This document shows positions 41,006-48,322 of a DNA stretch of 62,220 nt, in pieces. The notes under the pieces were generated by a model, which did no database searches, was not told the origin of the DNA, and saw only the letters and a program-made list of their open reading frames with translations. Positions within the stretch are counted from its first letter, which is position 1. Each line of letters begins with the position of its first letter. The position numbers were made by a program, and so were the translations under genes. Origin of the DNA: an uncultured Anaeromassilibacillus sp. (GTDB lineage Bacteria; Bacillota; Clostridia; Oscillospirales; Acutalibacteraceae); assembly GCA_930987725.1 (NCBI GenBank), contig CAKNKY010000008.1:1-62220 (forward strand), read 5' to 3'.

Positions 41006-43164
41006 TTTTTTCTGCCGCTCTCTTTCAAATCTATGACCACACGGATTTCGGTTTGCAGATCTGGAAGCTCTTCCTTCCAGTGTTCTCCATGTTCTTCCCA
41101 GAAGGTAGGGGCCTCGCGTTGGAACAGGCTATAAAAGGAAAAGATATCTGTCTGCTGCTCCTTGAGGCACAGGTCCATGACGGCCTGTGCCTCTTTTTTG
41201 ATCTGTTCTTCCAATGCTTTCCTTTCCTTATCCCTAGTCCCGCCGGCTTCGGCTTCCTGCCCCAGGGAAACAACGGCAGCTTCACAGGCAATGCGAAGGG
41301 TGAGAGCGGGACTTCCCTGTTGGAAGGAAGGTTCTGCAGAAAGGGAGACGCCGGAAAGCTCTGCCGTGAGAACGGTACCGTCAGACAGAGAAACAGTTTC
41401 CATTCCCCGGTCAAATTGGCCCGAAAGGAGAAGGAGGCCACGCGTTTCCTCCTCCGTTAAGGTGTCCAGGATAGTACCATCTTCACTGAAAAGAGCGCTT
41501 CCGACTGCTTTCACGCCATCCTCTCCGCTGGTAAAAACAGGCAGAACAGCGCCTCCGGCCGGGTGTGATACGCCGTTGACAAATTCGACGAGGTTTGTGT
41601 TCACAATTTGACCGTTTATATTTCTTGTTTCCAGAATCTCGCTCATGGTTTGTGCTGTCACAGTCTCTCCATCCCGTTCAGCCGAAAGCAGTTCTGCCGC
41701 TTCTCCTTTTGACAGCAGGAGCGAAATGTCCGGCTCCACACCGATGCTACGGATCAAAAAGTCAAGCGTTTCCCCCACGCCCTGTTCAGCGCAGGATGGG
41801 CCGAATGCAATGAGCGACGCGTGATGGTAAAGCGGATCTTTTCCCGTTTGCTTTGTGAGTGCTTGGAGCGCCTCCAGCACGCTCTTCCCTTCCGTGGTAT
41901 AGATAGTGACCCCGCTGGTTTCCTGCTCTGACGCATTCAAAGCCTGCACAGTGACAAGATATTGTTTCCCGTCGAAATCAATCCCAATTCCATTAATCAG
42001 GATTCGTCTGTCCAATCTTGTCTGATCGGTACAGCTGCACAAAGATAGAAGGATCAGACAGGTGACGGAAAGCAATACGAGTTTTTTTCGGGATGACGTC
42101 TTTTGTTTCTTGAAAAGCAGGAGAAGTGGAAACAGGAAAATACACAGAAGTGAATACGGAAGCAACACCCCAAAATGATAAATTTCGCTTTGCCAAAATG
42201 AAACAGAGAAGGCTGCAAGCGAGAAAATTGCTACGGCAAGCGCCCCGAGCAGAGTAAGCTTGCTTTCGGCTTTTGGGGAAACGGATCCCACACACAGGGC
42301 AAAGCAGCGGAGATCCATGGAAAGGCCTATGAGTGTGCTGAACAGCCACATGGCAATGACGATAGCCCCCAAACCGCGAGCAGGGCCTGTTTCGGCGTAA
42401 GAGGCGGCCGTATAGAGAGGAAATATCTGATTGTTCAGATAGTTTCCCATTGCGCCTGCCGCTGCACCGCTGAGAATGCAGGCAAGGGCAGTGCTTGCAA
42501 TATCCCAAAGGCAAAAGGAGCGCCATGCGTGGGCACGAGTTTGACCGGAGAGGAACAGAAACGGTCCCAGGCCGCTGCCGCGGGCCAGCAGAAACAAGAT
42601 CCCTGTTGCGGTATTTTGCCCTTCACCCTGCCAGACTGGCTCCCAGTTGGAAAGATTCTGTTTTGTGAGCAGCATTACAGTTAAAAGCAAGGCGCCGAGT
42701 GCCAGAAAAAAGCTGAGCACAGCGGCGGTTCGTCCCATAGCCTCCGTTCCCTTACGCGAGGCATAAAGCCCGGCGGCTGAAAGTGCCAGGGACACCAGGG
42801 GAACAGGGACAAGAGGTTCAACGGCTCGGGAAAGAAAAAGCGAAAGCAACACAAGTGGCACAGCAGCTTCCAGCAGAAACCAAAGTGCATAGAGGAGCAA
42901 AGGGATTGCAGCCGCTTTTCCCCATTTTGCACGAAGGATTTGAGGGAACGGCTGGCCATGGTACTTTTTTTGCAGCAGCCAAAACGGTAGAATCAAAAGA
43001 AATAAACAGAGCCCTGAAAGGATAAGCGGCAGGATCCATTGCTGAAGCGAAAGCTGACCCGGGAAAAATGCTCCCATTGACAGCAAACAGGAGATACGGG
43101 CTCCGAACAGCAAGGCAAAGAGCTGGCCGGAACTGATCTGATGTGAAGGACACACATGTGTCAC
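41002..43164 (-). CDS. Spore germination protein: GerAB permease fused to GerAC lipoprotein
   Basis: 720 residues, one uninterrupted frame. Residues 1-350 are a full GerAB permease of the amino-acid/polyamine superfamily with about ten membrane helices. Residues about 362-375 form one more hydrophobic segment ending in a lipobox (L375-C-S-C378), exactly like a GerAC signal peptide lacking its Met. Residues 379-720 are a complete GerAC domain (LDRRILINGIGIDFDGKQYLVTVQALN; KDPLYHHASLIAFGPSCAEQG; ILETRNINGQIVNTNLVEF). The two are normally separate genes. A run of seven A's lies at the junction (42082-42088). The gene is 17 bases after gerAA and forms the germinant receptor with it in the spore inner membrane. 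Confidence 0.9.
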   Translation of the reverse strand: MTHVCPSHQISSGQLFALLFGARISCLLSMGAFFPGQLSLQQWILPLILSGLCLFLLILPFWLLQKKYHGQPFPQILRAKWGKAAAIPLLLYALWFLLEAAVPLVLLSLFLSRAVEPLVPVPLVSLALSAAGLYASRKGTEAMGRTAAVLSFFLALGALLLTVMLLTKQNLSNWEPVWQGEGQNTATGILFLLARGSGLGPFLFLSGQTRAHAWRSFCLWDIASTALACILSGAAAGAMGNYLNNQIFPLYTAASYAETGPARGLGAIVIAMWLFSTLIGLSMDLRCFALCVGSVSPKAESKLTLLGALAVAIFSLAAFSVSFWQSEIYHFGVLLPYSLLCIFLFPLLLLFKKQKTSSRKKLVLLSVTCLILLSLCSCTDQTRLDRRILINGIGIDFDGKQYLVTVQALNASEQETSGVTIYTTEGKSVLEALQALTKQTGKDPLYHHASLIAFGPSCAEQGVGETLDFLIRSIGVEPDISLLLSKGEAAELLSAERDGETVTAQTMSEILETRNINGQIVNTNLVEFVNGVSHPAGGAVLPVFTSGEDGVKAVGSALFSEDGTILDTLTEEETRGLLLLSGQFDRGMETVSLSDGTVLTAELSGVSLSAEPSFQQGSPALTLRIACEAAVVSLGQEAEAGGTRDKERKALEEQIKKEAQAVMDLCLKEQQTDIFSFYSLFQREAPTFWEEHGEHWKEELPDLQTEIRVVIDLKESGRKN

Positions 43165-43181
43165 ACCGTTTCCCTCCTCTC

Positions 43182-44633
43182 TTACGATTGTCTTGTGGAT
43201 CCCGGCAGATCCTGAACTTTTTCCACCCGGTTTCCGAGCTTCCGCCAGCCGCTCCGGAACAGGAGATCGCGTGCTGCCCTGCGGCTGAAGGGAGAAACAG
43301 GTGCGCTGAAGGGAATCCCGTACGAGTTCTCTCCGCAGAGGTTGATGAGGAGGACAAAGGCAGACAGGGTAAGGCCCCAGAATCCGATTGTTCCTCCAAT
43401 CAAGATAAGGATGAGTCTGGACACTGCCACCGGCTCATAGAGGGAAGGTGTGAGATAGGATGATATGGCTGTTACGGCCACAACCATGAGTGTGGGTGCT
43501 CCGATCAGGCCGGAACTCACAGCAGTGTCGCCGATTACAAGCGCACCCACAATGCTTACTGCGTGGCTCAGTGTGGTGGGTACTCTCAGCCCTGCCTCGC
43601 GCATGATTTCATAGATGATATGAATGAGCAGAACTTCTCCCATAATGGAAAAAGGTGTTCCCAATTCCGACTGCACCAGTTTCACAAGCAGCGGGCCTGG
43701 AATCATTTCCGGGTGAAAGGTTGAGACCGCCACATAGAACCCAGGCAAAAACAGTGCAAGAAAGAAAGCGACCAGCTTTAAAATACGCGTAAAAGCCGCA
43801 TAGAACGGGCGGGCTGCATAATCGTCGAAACTTTGAAAGTTTTCCATAAACAGATGCGGCACAATCAGAACGTGTGGGGTTCCATCCACCAGAACGGCAA
43901 CGCGTCCTTCTTCTATTTTTCCGCAGACAGTATCGGGCCGCTCTGAGACGCCGACTGTGCTGAACAGAGAGAAACGATCCGGCCTGCAGAGGAAGGGGGC
44001 GACATATCCGGCTGCCAGTACGGCGTCCAGTTTTGCTTTCTGCAGATGGGTTCTCAGATCGGCAAGCAGGCTCGGGGAAATACGATCTTTCAGATAACAC
44101 AGGCAGACAAAGGTATTGCTCTCTTTCCCCATTGTGACTTTCTCAAATTTCAGATTTGTTGTTTTCATGCGGCGCCGTATCATCGTCATATTGATCTGCA
44201 CCGGTTCTACAAAACCTTCCCGTGAACCGCGCTGCATTTTGTCATTCTGCGGATCCCCCACGCTGCGGAAGGAGAAGCCCTGAATGCCGATGGCCAGAAT
44301 CACGTGGCAGCCGTCGAGTAAAAACAGGGCAAAGCCGCTCATTAAAAGATTGAGAGCCTCCGGGTATTCCTGTACCTCTTTTTGATCGACCGAAGCGAGA
44401 ACACAGTCACAGAGATAGCGGAATGTTTCCATGGGTGTTTTCTGCCGGCATTCGGCTGATACGAGAGGATTCAGAACACTTTGGGAGGCAATTTGTTTGT
44501 TGACCATTCCCTCCATGCTGAGAAAAGCTGCATCCAATCCCAAGACACGAAGACGGCGCAGAATAAAATCAACGCTCCCGTCAAAATCGGCTTCAAAACG
44601 GGAAAGATTTTCCTGTAAAGATGATGAAAGCAT
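43182..44633 (-). CDS. gerAA: Spore germination receptor subunit A
   Basis: 483 residues, GerA family. A soluble N-terminal domain (1-270; DGSVDFILRRL, AMLLMDG-like FALFLLDGCHVILAIGI, and SVGDPQNDKMQRGSREGFVEPVQINMTMIRRRM) is followed by about five membrane helices (about 285-440; FFLALFLPGFYVAVSTFHPEMIP, EVLLIHIIYEIMREAGLRVP, SIVGALVIGDTAVSSGLIGAPTLMVVAVTAISSY). The N-terminal 50 residues appear shorter than in typical GerAA. AGGAGGAG lies 8 bases before the ATG. Expected in the inner membrane of the spore, assembled with the B and C functions encoded by the next gene. Confidence 0.94.
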   Translation of the reverse strand: MLSSSLQENLSRFEADFDGSVDFILRRLRVLGLDAAFLSMEGMVNKQIASQSVLNPLVSAECRQKTPMETFRYLCDCVLASVDQKEVQEYPEALNLLMSGFALFLLDGCHVILAIGIQGFSFRSVGDPQNDKMQRGSREGFVEPVQINMTMIRRRMKTTNLKFEKVTMGKESNTFVCLCYLKDRISPSLLADLRTHLQKAKLDAVLAAGYVAPFLCRPDRFSLFSTVGVSERPDTVCGKIEEGRVAVLVDGTPHVLIVPHLFMENFQSFDDYAARPFYAAFTRILKLVAFFLALFLPGFYVAVSTFHPEMIPGPLLVKLVQSELGTPFSIMGEVLLIHIIYEIMREAGLRVPTTLSHAVSIVGALVIGDTAVSSGLIGAPTLMVVAVTAISSYLTPSLYEPVAVSRLILILIGGTIGFWGLTLSAFVLLINLCGENSYGIPFSAPVSPFSRRAARDLLFRSGWRKLGNRVEKVQDLPGSTRQS

Positions 44634-44688
44634 GGCGAAGACTCCTCCTTGATCGCATCGTCATATCCTGCCAAAGCCAAATCATTCT

Positions 44689-44718
44689 TACTGTGTGCCA
44701 CTTTCCACCTGTTTATAC
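44689..44718 (-). promoter_or_regulatory. Forespore-type promoter of the gerA operon
   Basis: Minus strand GTATA, 15 bases, GCACACAGTA; this fits sigma-F/sigma-G elements (GYATA and GGnnAnAnTR) with one mismatch. It lies about 55 bases before the gerAA start. Forespore expression is known for gerA operons. Confidence 0.5.
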
Positions 44719-44838
44719 GCATCAGGCCATGGTACAACCAACGTGGGAACAAATGTATTTCCTGCTCGCATAAAGCGGCGGTTATAGGGGAAAAGATATC
44801 ACTTGAAACGGGAACGAAGTTCAGAAAGGAGGAGGCTA

Positions 44839-45519
44839 GTGGCGATTTCTTTTATTCGAACCTTGCTGCTTTATGCGGTGATTCTTTCTGCCGTCCGCTT
44901 GATGGGAAAACGACAGATCAGCGAGCTGCAGACCAGTGAACTGGTCGTCACAATGTTGATTTCGGATATTGCCGCTATTCCGATGCAGGATGCAGGGCAA
45001 CCATTGCTCAGCGGTCTCCTTCCCATTGCAGTGCTGGTTGCGTGTGAAATTTTGGCCTCTTTTCTTATGCTGAAAAGCGAACGCTTTCGCAAACTGGTCT
45101 GCGGCAGCCCGATTGTGGTAATAAGTCACGGCAAGATTATGCAGAGTGAGCTCAAGCGTCTGCGCATGACAACGCAGGATCTTTGTGAAGAATTGCGGCA
45201 GAAGGATGTTTTTTCCCTTGGGGATGTGGATTACGCGATCATCGAAACAAATGGAAGAATGAGCGTCATCAAAAAGCCGGAAAAGGAACAGCCCTCTGCT
45301 GAACAGCTTGGACTTAAACCGCAGGGAACGGGAATTGAAGCGGTTGTAATAAGTGATGGCGTGCTTTCAGAGGAAGCTCTTCGGATGGTCCATAAATCAC
45401 GCCAGTGGGTACTGCAAATTCTTCAAAAACAGAATCTCTCTCAAAAGGAAGTTTTTATTATGACAGCTAACTCTTCAGGTCTGATTCAGATTATCAAAAA
45501 GGAAGGGCAAAAAACGTGA
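44839..45519 (+). CDS. DUF421 membrane protein (YetF/YrbG family)
   Basis: 226 residues. Three N-terminal membrane helices (RTLLLYAVILSAVRLMG, LVVTMLISDIAAIPM, GLLPIAVLVACEILASFLM) precede the soluble DUF421 domain (VCGSPIVVISHGKIMQSELKRLRMTTQDLCEELRQKDVFSLGDVDYAIIETNGRMSV). YetF-type proteins are spore or membrane proteins of unknown role. GTG is the start, with AAGGAGG 7 bases upstream. Divergent from gerAA, with about 200 bases between, and translationally coupled to the DUF4363 gene. Confidence 0.88.
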   Translation: MAISFIRTLLLYAVILSAVRLMGKRQISELQTSELVVTMLISDIAAIPMQDAGQPLLSGLLPIAVLVACEILASFLMLKSERFRKLVCGSPIVVISHGKIMQSELKRLRMTTQDLCEELRQKDVFSLGDVDYAIIETNGRMSVIKKPEKEQPSAEQLGLKPQGTGIEAVVISDGVLSEEALRMVHKSRQWVLQILQKQNLSQKEVFIMTANSSGLIQIIKKEGQKT

Positions 45520-45896
45520 AGCGCCTTTTTGCAGCTTTATCACTCCTTCTGCTCGCACTTTTAATCTGTATAGGTGAAATGCTTTACACAGAGAATACTG
45601 CGGAAGAAGTTGAACAACAGCTTTATAGCACGATTACCTCTTCAAGGCAAAAAGAGGCTGAAAATGCTGAAAAATCTGCGCGAAGAGCCCATGATGCCTG
45701 GGGTGAGAATTGTAAAGTGATGTATCTTTACACAACTCACAGCCATTTGGACGGCATTGAAGAACGCCTTGCGGCCCTGCCTGTTTTGGCACAGCAGGGA
45801 AATTGGCAGGAACTTGAAAAGGAAAGCATACGGGCATTGGCACAGATACGTGCTTTGAGAAAAGCAGATCTTCCCTCTCTGGAAAATATTATGTGA
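45516..45896 (+). CDS. DUF4363 protein
   Basis: 126 residues. One N-terminal membrane or signal helix (RLFAALSLLLLALLICIGEML) followed by a soluble helical bundle (AEEVEQQLYSTITSSRQKEAENAEKSARRAHDAW). The pattern matches DUF4363, regularly found after DUF421 genes in Clostridia. It starts at a GTG overlapping the DUF421 stop (GTGA). Function unknown; the tight pairing suggests a membrane complex with the DUF421 protein. Confidence 0.82.
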   Translation: MKRLFAALSLLLLALLICIGEMLYTENTAEEVEQQLYSTITSSRQKEAENAEKSARRAHDAWGENCKVMYLYTTHSHLDGIEERLAALPVLAQQGNWQELEKESIRALAQIRALRKADLPSLENIM

Positions 45897-45923
45897 GAAA
45901 ATTTGTCACTCTAAAAAAGAAAA

Positions 45924-45952
45924 TTGCAAATTTCTGCTCCACATGGTAAAAT
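45924..45952 (+). promoter_or_regulatory. Probable nrdR promoter
   Basis: TTGCAA, 17 bases, TAAAAT, about 135 bases before the nrdR start. A short hairpin (ACCCG/CGGGT, 45980-45996) lies in the leader and may be a weak attenuator or terminator. Confidence 0.5.
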
Positions 45953-46086
45953 AATGGCAGGAAAATGACAATGCCACTCACCCGGTTTTTTCGGGTTTCA
46001 TAGATGACAAGAGAAAAAGTTTCCCTTGTTGTGATTGTTCCTGTACGAAAACGGCTGCCATGCCGGGAACAGAGAGGAGATTTGCC

Positions 46087-46551
46087 ATGAAATGCCCATA
46101 CTGCAGTTATGGGGAAAGCCGGGTCATTGATTCCCGCCCTACAGACGAAGGGGAGCGAATCCGCCGGCGCAGGGAATGTTTGAAATGCGGCAAACGGTTT
46201 ACCACCTACGAAGTGATTGAAACGGTTCCGGTGGTGGTGATCAAAAAAGATCGCTCCCGCGAAACGTTTGACAGAAACAAGTTGCTCAACGGGCTGCTTC
46301 GCGCCTGCGAAAAGCGTCCGGTCTCGCTTGACACACTGGAAAATGTGGTGGATGAAATCCAGAATACTCTCCAGAATTCGCTGGAACGGGAGGTTCCTTC
46401 CAGCCGAATCGGAGAATATGCGATGGACAGGCTGAAAGACATCGACGAGGTTGCCTACGTGCGCTTTGCCTCCGTATACCGCCAGTTCAAGGATGTTCAC
46501 AGTTTCATGGAGGAACTCAGCAGGCTAATTCAGACCAAAAAGGAAATATGA
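46087..46551 (+). CDS. nrdR: Transcriptional repressor NrdR
   Basis: 154 residues. N-terminal zinc ribbon [42 protein letters not shown] (CxxC pairs at 3/6 and 31/34) and a C-terminal ATP-cone ([29 protein letters not shown], then [32 protein letters not shown]). Senses ATP/dATP and represses ribonucleotide reductase genes. The start is set by GAGGAG upstream of MKCPYC. It is alone on its transcript, with a strong terminator behind. Confidence 0.97.
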   Translation: MKCPYCSYGESRVIDSRPTDEGERIRRRRECLKCGKRFTTYEVIETVPVVVIKKDRSRETFDRNKLLNGLLRACEKRPVSLDTLENVVDEIQNTLQNSLEREVPSSRIGEYAMDRLKDIDEVAYVRFASVYRQFKDVHSFMEELSRLIQTKKEI

Positions 46552-46556
46552 AAAAA

Positions 46557-46592
46557 CGGCGCTTCCCGCAGAATTTTCCACAGGAAGCGCCG
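46557..46592. terminator. Bidirectional terminator between nrdR and the isomerase gene
   Basis: CGGCGCTTCC and GGAAGCGCCG arms with a 16-base loop, flanked by A6 on the left and CTTTTTATTTTTTT on the right. Confidence 0.9.
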
Positions 46593-46610
46593 CTTTTTAT
46601 TTTTTTCGTT

Positions 46611-47408
46611 TCACACATAGGTGCCTGTGCACAGAGATTCAACAAAAGATTTGGCCTGCAGAAGTTCGGAATCCTGAGAAAAATTGCTGCGGTAGACTTC
46701 AATGATGAGATCGCCGTCATAGGAAACGCAACGGAGTTGACGCAGCAATTGCGCATAATCCATTTCACCGGAACCGGGCAGCAGGCAGTCTGCCCCGGCC
46801 TTGTGGTCGTTGATATGAACATGAACCAGGCGATCCCCCATGGCGCGGCAAACGGCAAACGGATCTTGCTTTGCGCGAACTGCCTGCTTGATATCGAAAA
46901 CAAAGGCACATTCTCCGTTTGTCTGTTCCCGCATTCTTTGCAGGAAAGAGGCCTCCTCACTTCGAAAGAGATTGACGTTTTCTTGGGCCACCGTTATTCC
47001 AAAGCTTTTTCCGAGCCGGAACAGGCGAAGATAGCGCTCAATATATTCCTCCTCCGTTATTTTTCCCGTCTGATAGCCTCGCTGGCCGTGAAGCACGAGA
47101 AGTTTGGCTCCCAGTTCATTGGCAGCGTCGAAGTAAGCTTTATAGAATTCCAAACCATCCTCTATCCTGCGGCTGTATTCGGAAAAAAACAGCATGCCCT
47201 CGATCCCGGAGGTGAACGGGTGCAGAGATTTGACTTCTGCCCCGCTCTCGCGAAGCATATGCTGGATGCTGTGAAGGAACGGGGGCTGAAGTTCGCTGAA
47301 CGTATTGATAAAGATCTCAAAAAGTTTGAAATCCATAGAAAGCAGGTGTTTAAGCGATTTTTCAACCAATGTGGGATACAGACAGGCCGTAGAAATTCCT
47401 GTTCTCAT
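46611..47408 (-). CDS. Sugar phosphate isomerase/epimerase-like TIM-barrel protein
   Basis: 265 residues from MRTGISTACLYP, chosen for AGGAGC 6 bases upstream. Xylose-isomerase-like (AP endonuclease family 2) TIM barrel with conserved metal-ligand segments: FKLFEIFINTFSELQPPF, LVLHGQRGYQ, GITVAQENVNLFRSEEASFL, FVFDIKQAVRAKQDPF, HVHINDHKAGADCLLPGSGEMDY and LIIEVYRSNF. Substrate unknown. Alone on its transcript, and divergent from the ferritin-like gene across a 236-base gap in which no clear promoter was found. Confidence 0.85.
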   Translation of the reverse strand: MRTGISTACLYPTLVEKSLKHLLSMDFKLFEIFINTFSELQPPFLHSIQHMLRESGAEVKSLHPFTSGIEGMLFFSEYSRRIEDGLEFYKAYFDAANELGAKLLVLHGQRGYQTGKITEEEYIERYLRLFRLGKSFGITVAQENVNLFRSEEASFLQRMREQTNGECAFVFDIKQAVRAKQDPFAVCRAMGDRLVHVHINDHKAGADCLLPGSGEMDYAQLLRQLRCVSYDGDLIIEVYRSNFSQDSELLQAKSFVESLCTGTYV

Positions 47409-47644
47409 GATTTCGCTCCTTTCTGAATACCCCCATTGAGGTCCCATTGGCAGGGTATGCGCGCGTTTTGCATTCTGCTCCGGGGTGTTCTTCTCCTACT
47501 TTACTATTTTCCGCCTGCGTTTGCAAGTGGGACGCAATCATTTTGCGTAAAGTGCAGCCGGTAAGGGCATGCTATTTCTGCGGCGGAATGCGTGCATTCC
47601 TTTCCCTTTGTCGCCGCGATCGATTGGAAAAGGAGAAAATGGAA

Positions 47645-48091
47645 ATGAAAAATAGACCAACGGAAAACGCAGATGAAGAACTGCTCTGTGAACTGACCCG
47701 AACGGCTGAAATGGGCGTGGAAGCCATGTGTGCTGTGGTTCCAAAAGCAGAAAATCGGGAGCTGCGCGGGCAGCTGAAACGGCAGGAAGATGCATATCGC
47801 CGTCTTTCGGTCAAAACCGAAAATTTGATGCAGGAAAAAGAACTGCCGCTCAAACACCGTTCTCCCCTGCAGAAAGCCATGATTCGCGGGGGGATCAATA
47901 TGAATACCATGATGGACCGCAGTACCTCTCACCTGGCGGAACTCACACTGAACGGGGTAACAATGGGCATTATCAGTGTTACGAAAAGCCTGCACAGCCT
48001 TCCTCATGCAGACGGCCGTGCGCGCCGGCTTGCGGAAGATTTCCTTTCCGAGGAACAAAAGGCTGTGGAACGCCTTAAACCTTTCCTGTGA
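47645..48091 (+). CDS. Ferritin-like four-helix protein of the clostridial conserved family
   Basis: 148 residues from MKNRPTENA, with AAGGAG 9 bases upstream (an ATG two codons earlier is too close). The pattern AEMGVEAM...ENRELRGQLKRQEDAYRRL...MIRGGINMNTMMDRSTSHLAELTLNGVTMGIISVTKSLHSL...LAEDFLSEEQKAVERLKPFL matches a family common in Clostridia and predicted to be a ferritin-like four-helix bundle. Conserved Glu/His residues could bind metal; function unknown. A terminator-like hairpin follows at 48257. Confidence 0.75.
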   Translation: MKNRPTENADEELLCELTRTAEMGVEAMCAVVPKAENRELRGQLKRQEDAYRRLSVKTENLMQEKELPLKHRSPLQKAMIRGGINMNTMMDRSTSHLAELTLNGVTMGIISVTKSLHSLPHADGRARRLAEDFLSEEQKAVERLKPFL

Positions 48092-48122
48092 TTGTGTACT
48101 TTCCGCTGAATCGTTTTTATTC

Positions 48123-48191
48123 CCTGCTTCAGGAATTCGGAACGAAAACGGAATGTTTTGACGAAATTGAGAGGATTCCTCCTGAAACAGG
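48123..48191 (+). repeat. Imperfect inverted repeat upstream of the ABC-F promoter
   Basis: CCTGCTTCAGGA (48123-48134) and TCCTGAAACAGG (48180-48191) pair at 11 of 12 positions across a 45-base loop. It lies in the transcript of the upstream gene, or could be an operator before the ABC-F promoter. Confidence 0.5.
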
Positions 48192-48212
48192 CAGGAATTG
48201 TGCCGGATTGCC

Positions 48213-48241
48213 TTGATCGCATGCCATTTTTCGCTTATAAT
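48213..48241 (+). promoter_or_regulatory. Sigma-A promoter of the ABC-F/GH43 pair
   Basis: TTGATC, 17 bases, TATAAT. The predicted start (about 48248) lies only about 10 bases before a terminator hairpin. Confidence 0.8.
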
Positions 48242-48256
48242 TAAAGAAAAGGAGAT

Positions 48257-48286
48257 CCCCTTCCCTTTTTTCGGAAGGGGCTTTTT
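48257..48286 (+). terminator. Terminator or attenuator in the ABC-F leader
   Basis: CCCCTTCC/GGAAGGGG with an 8-base loop followed by CTTTTT. It sits between the ABC-F promoter and start codon, so transcripts must pass it. A competing pairing of AAAAGG (48248-48253) with CCTTTT (48264-48269) would break the left arm. Confidence 0.7.
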
Positions 48287-48322
48287 CCTGCAAGGACTTC
48301 AGTGGTGAGGAGCGTGTCCGCA

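Noticed and set aside
47447-47644. N-terminal extension of the ferritin-like protein
   Set aside because: The extra 66 codons have no ribosome site at their start and no similarity to the family; AAGGAG lies correctly before the ATG at 47645.
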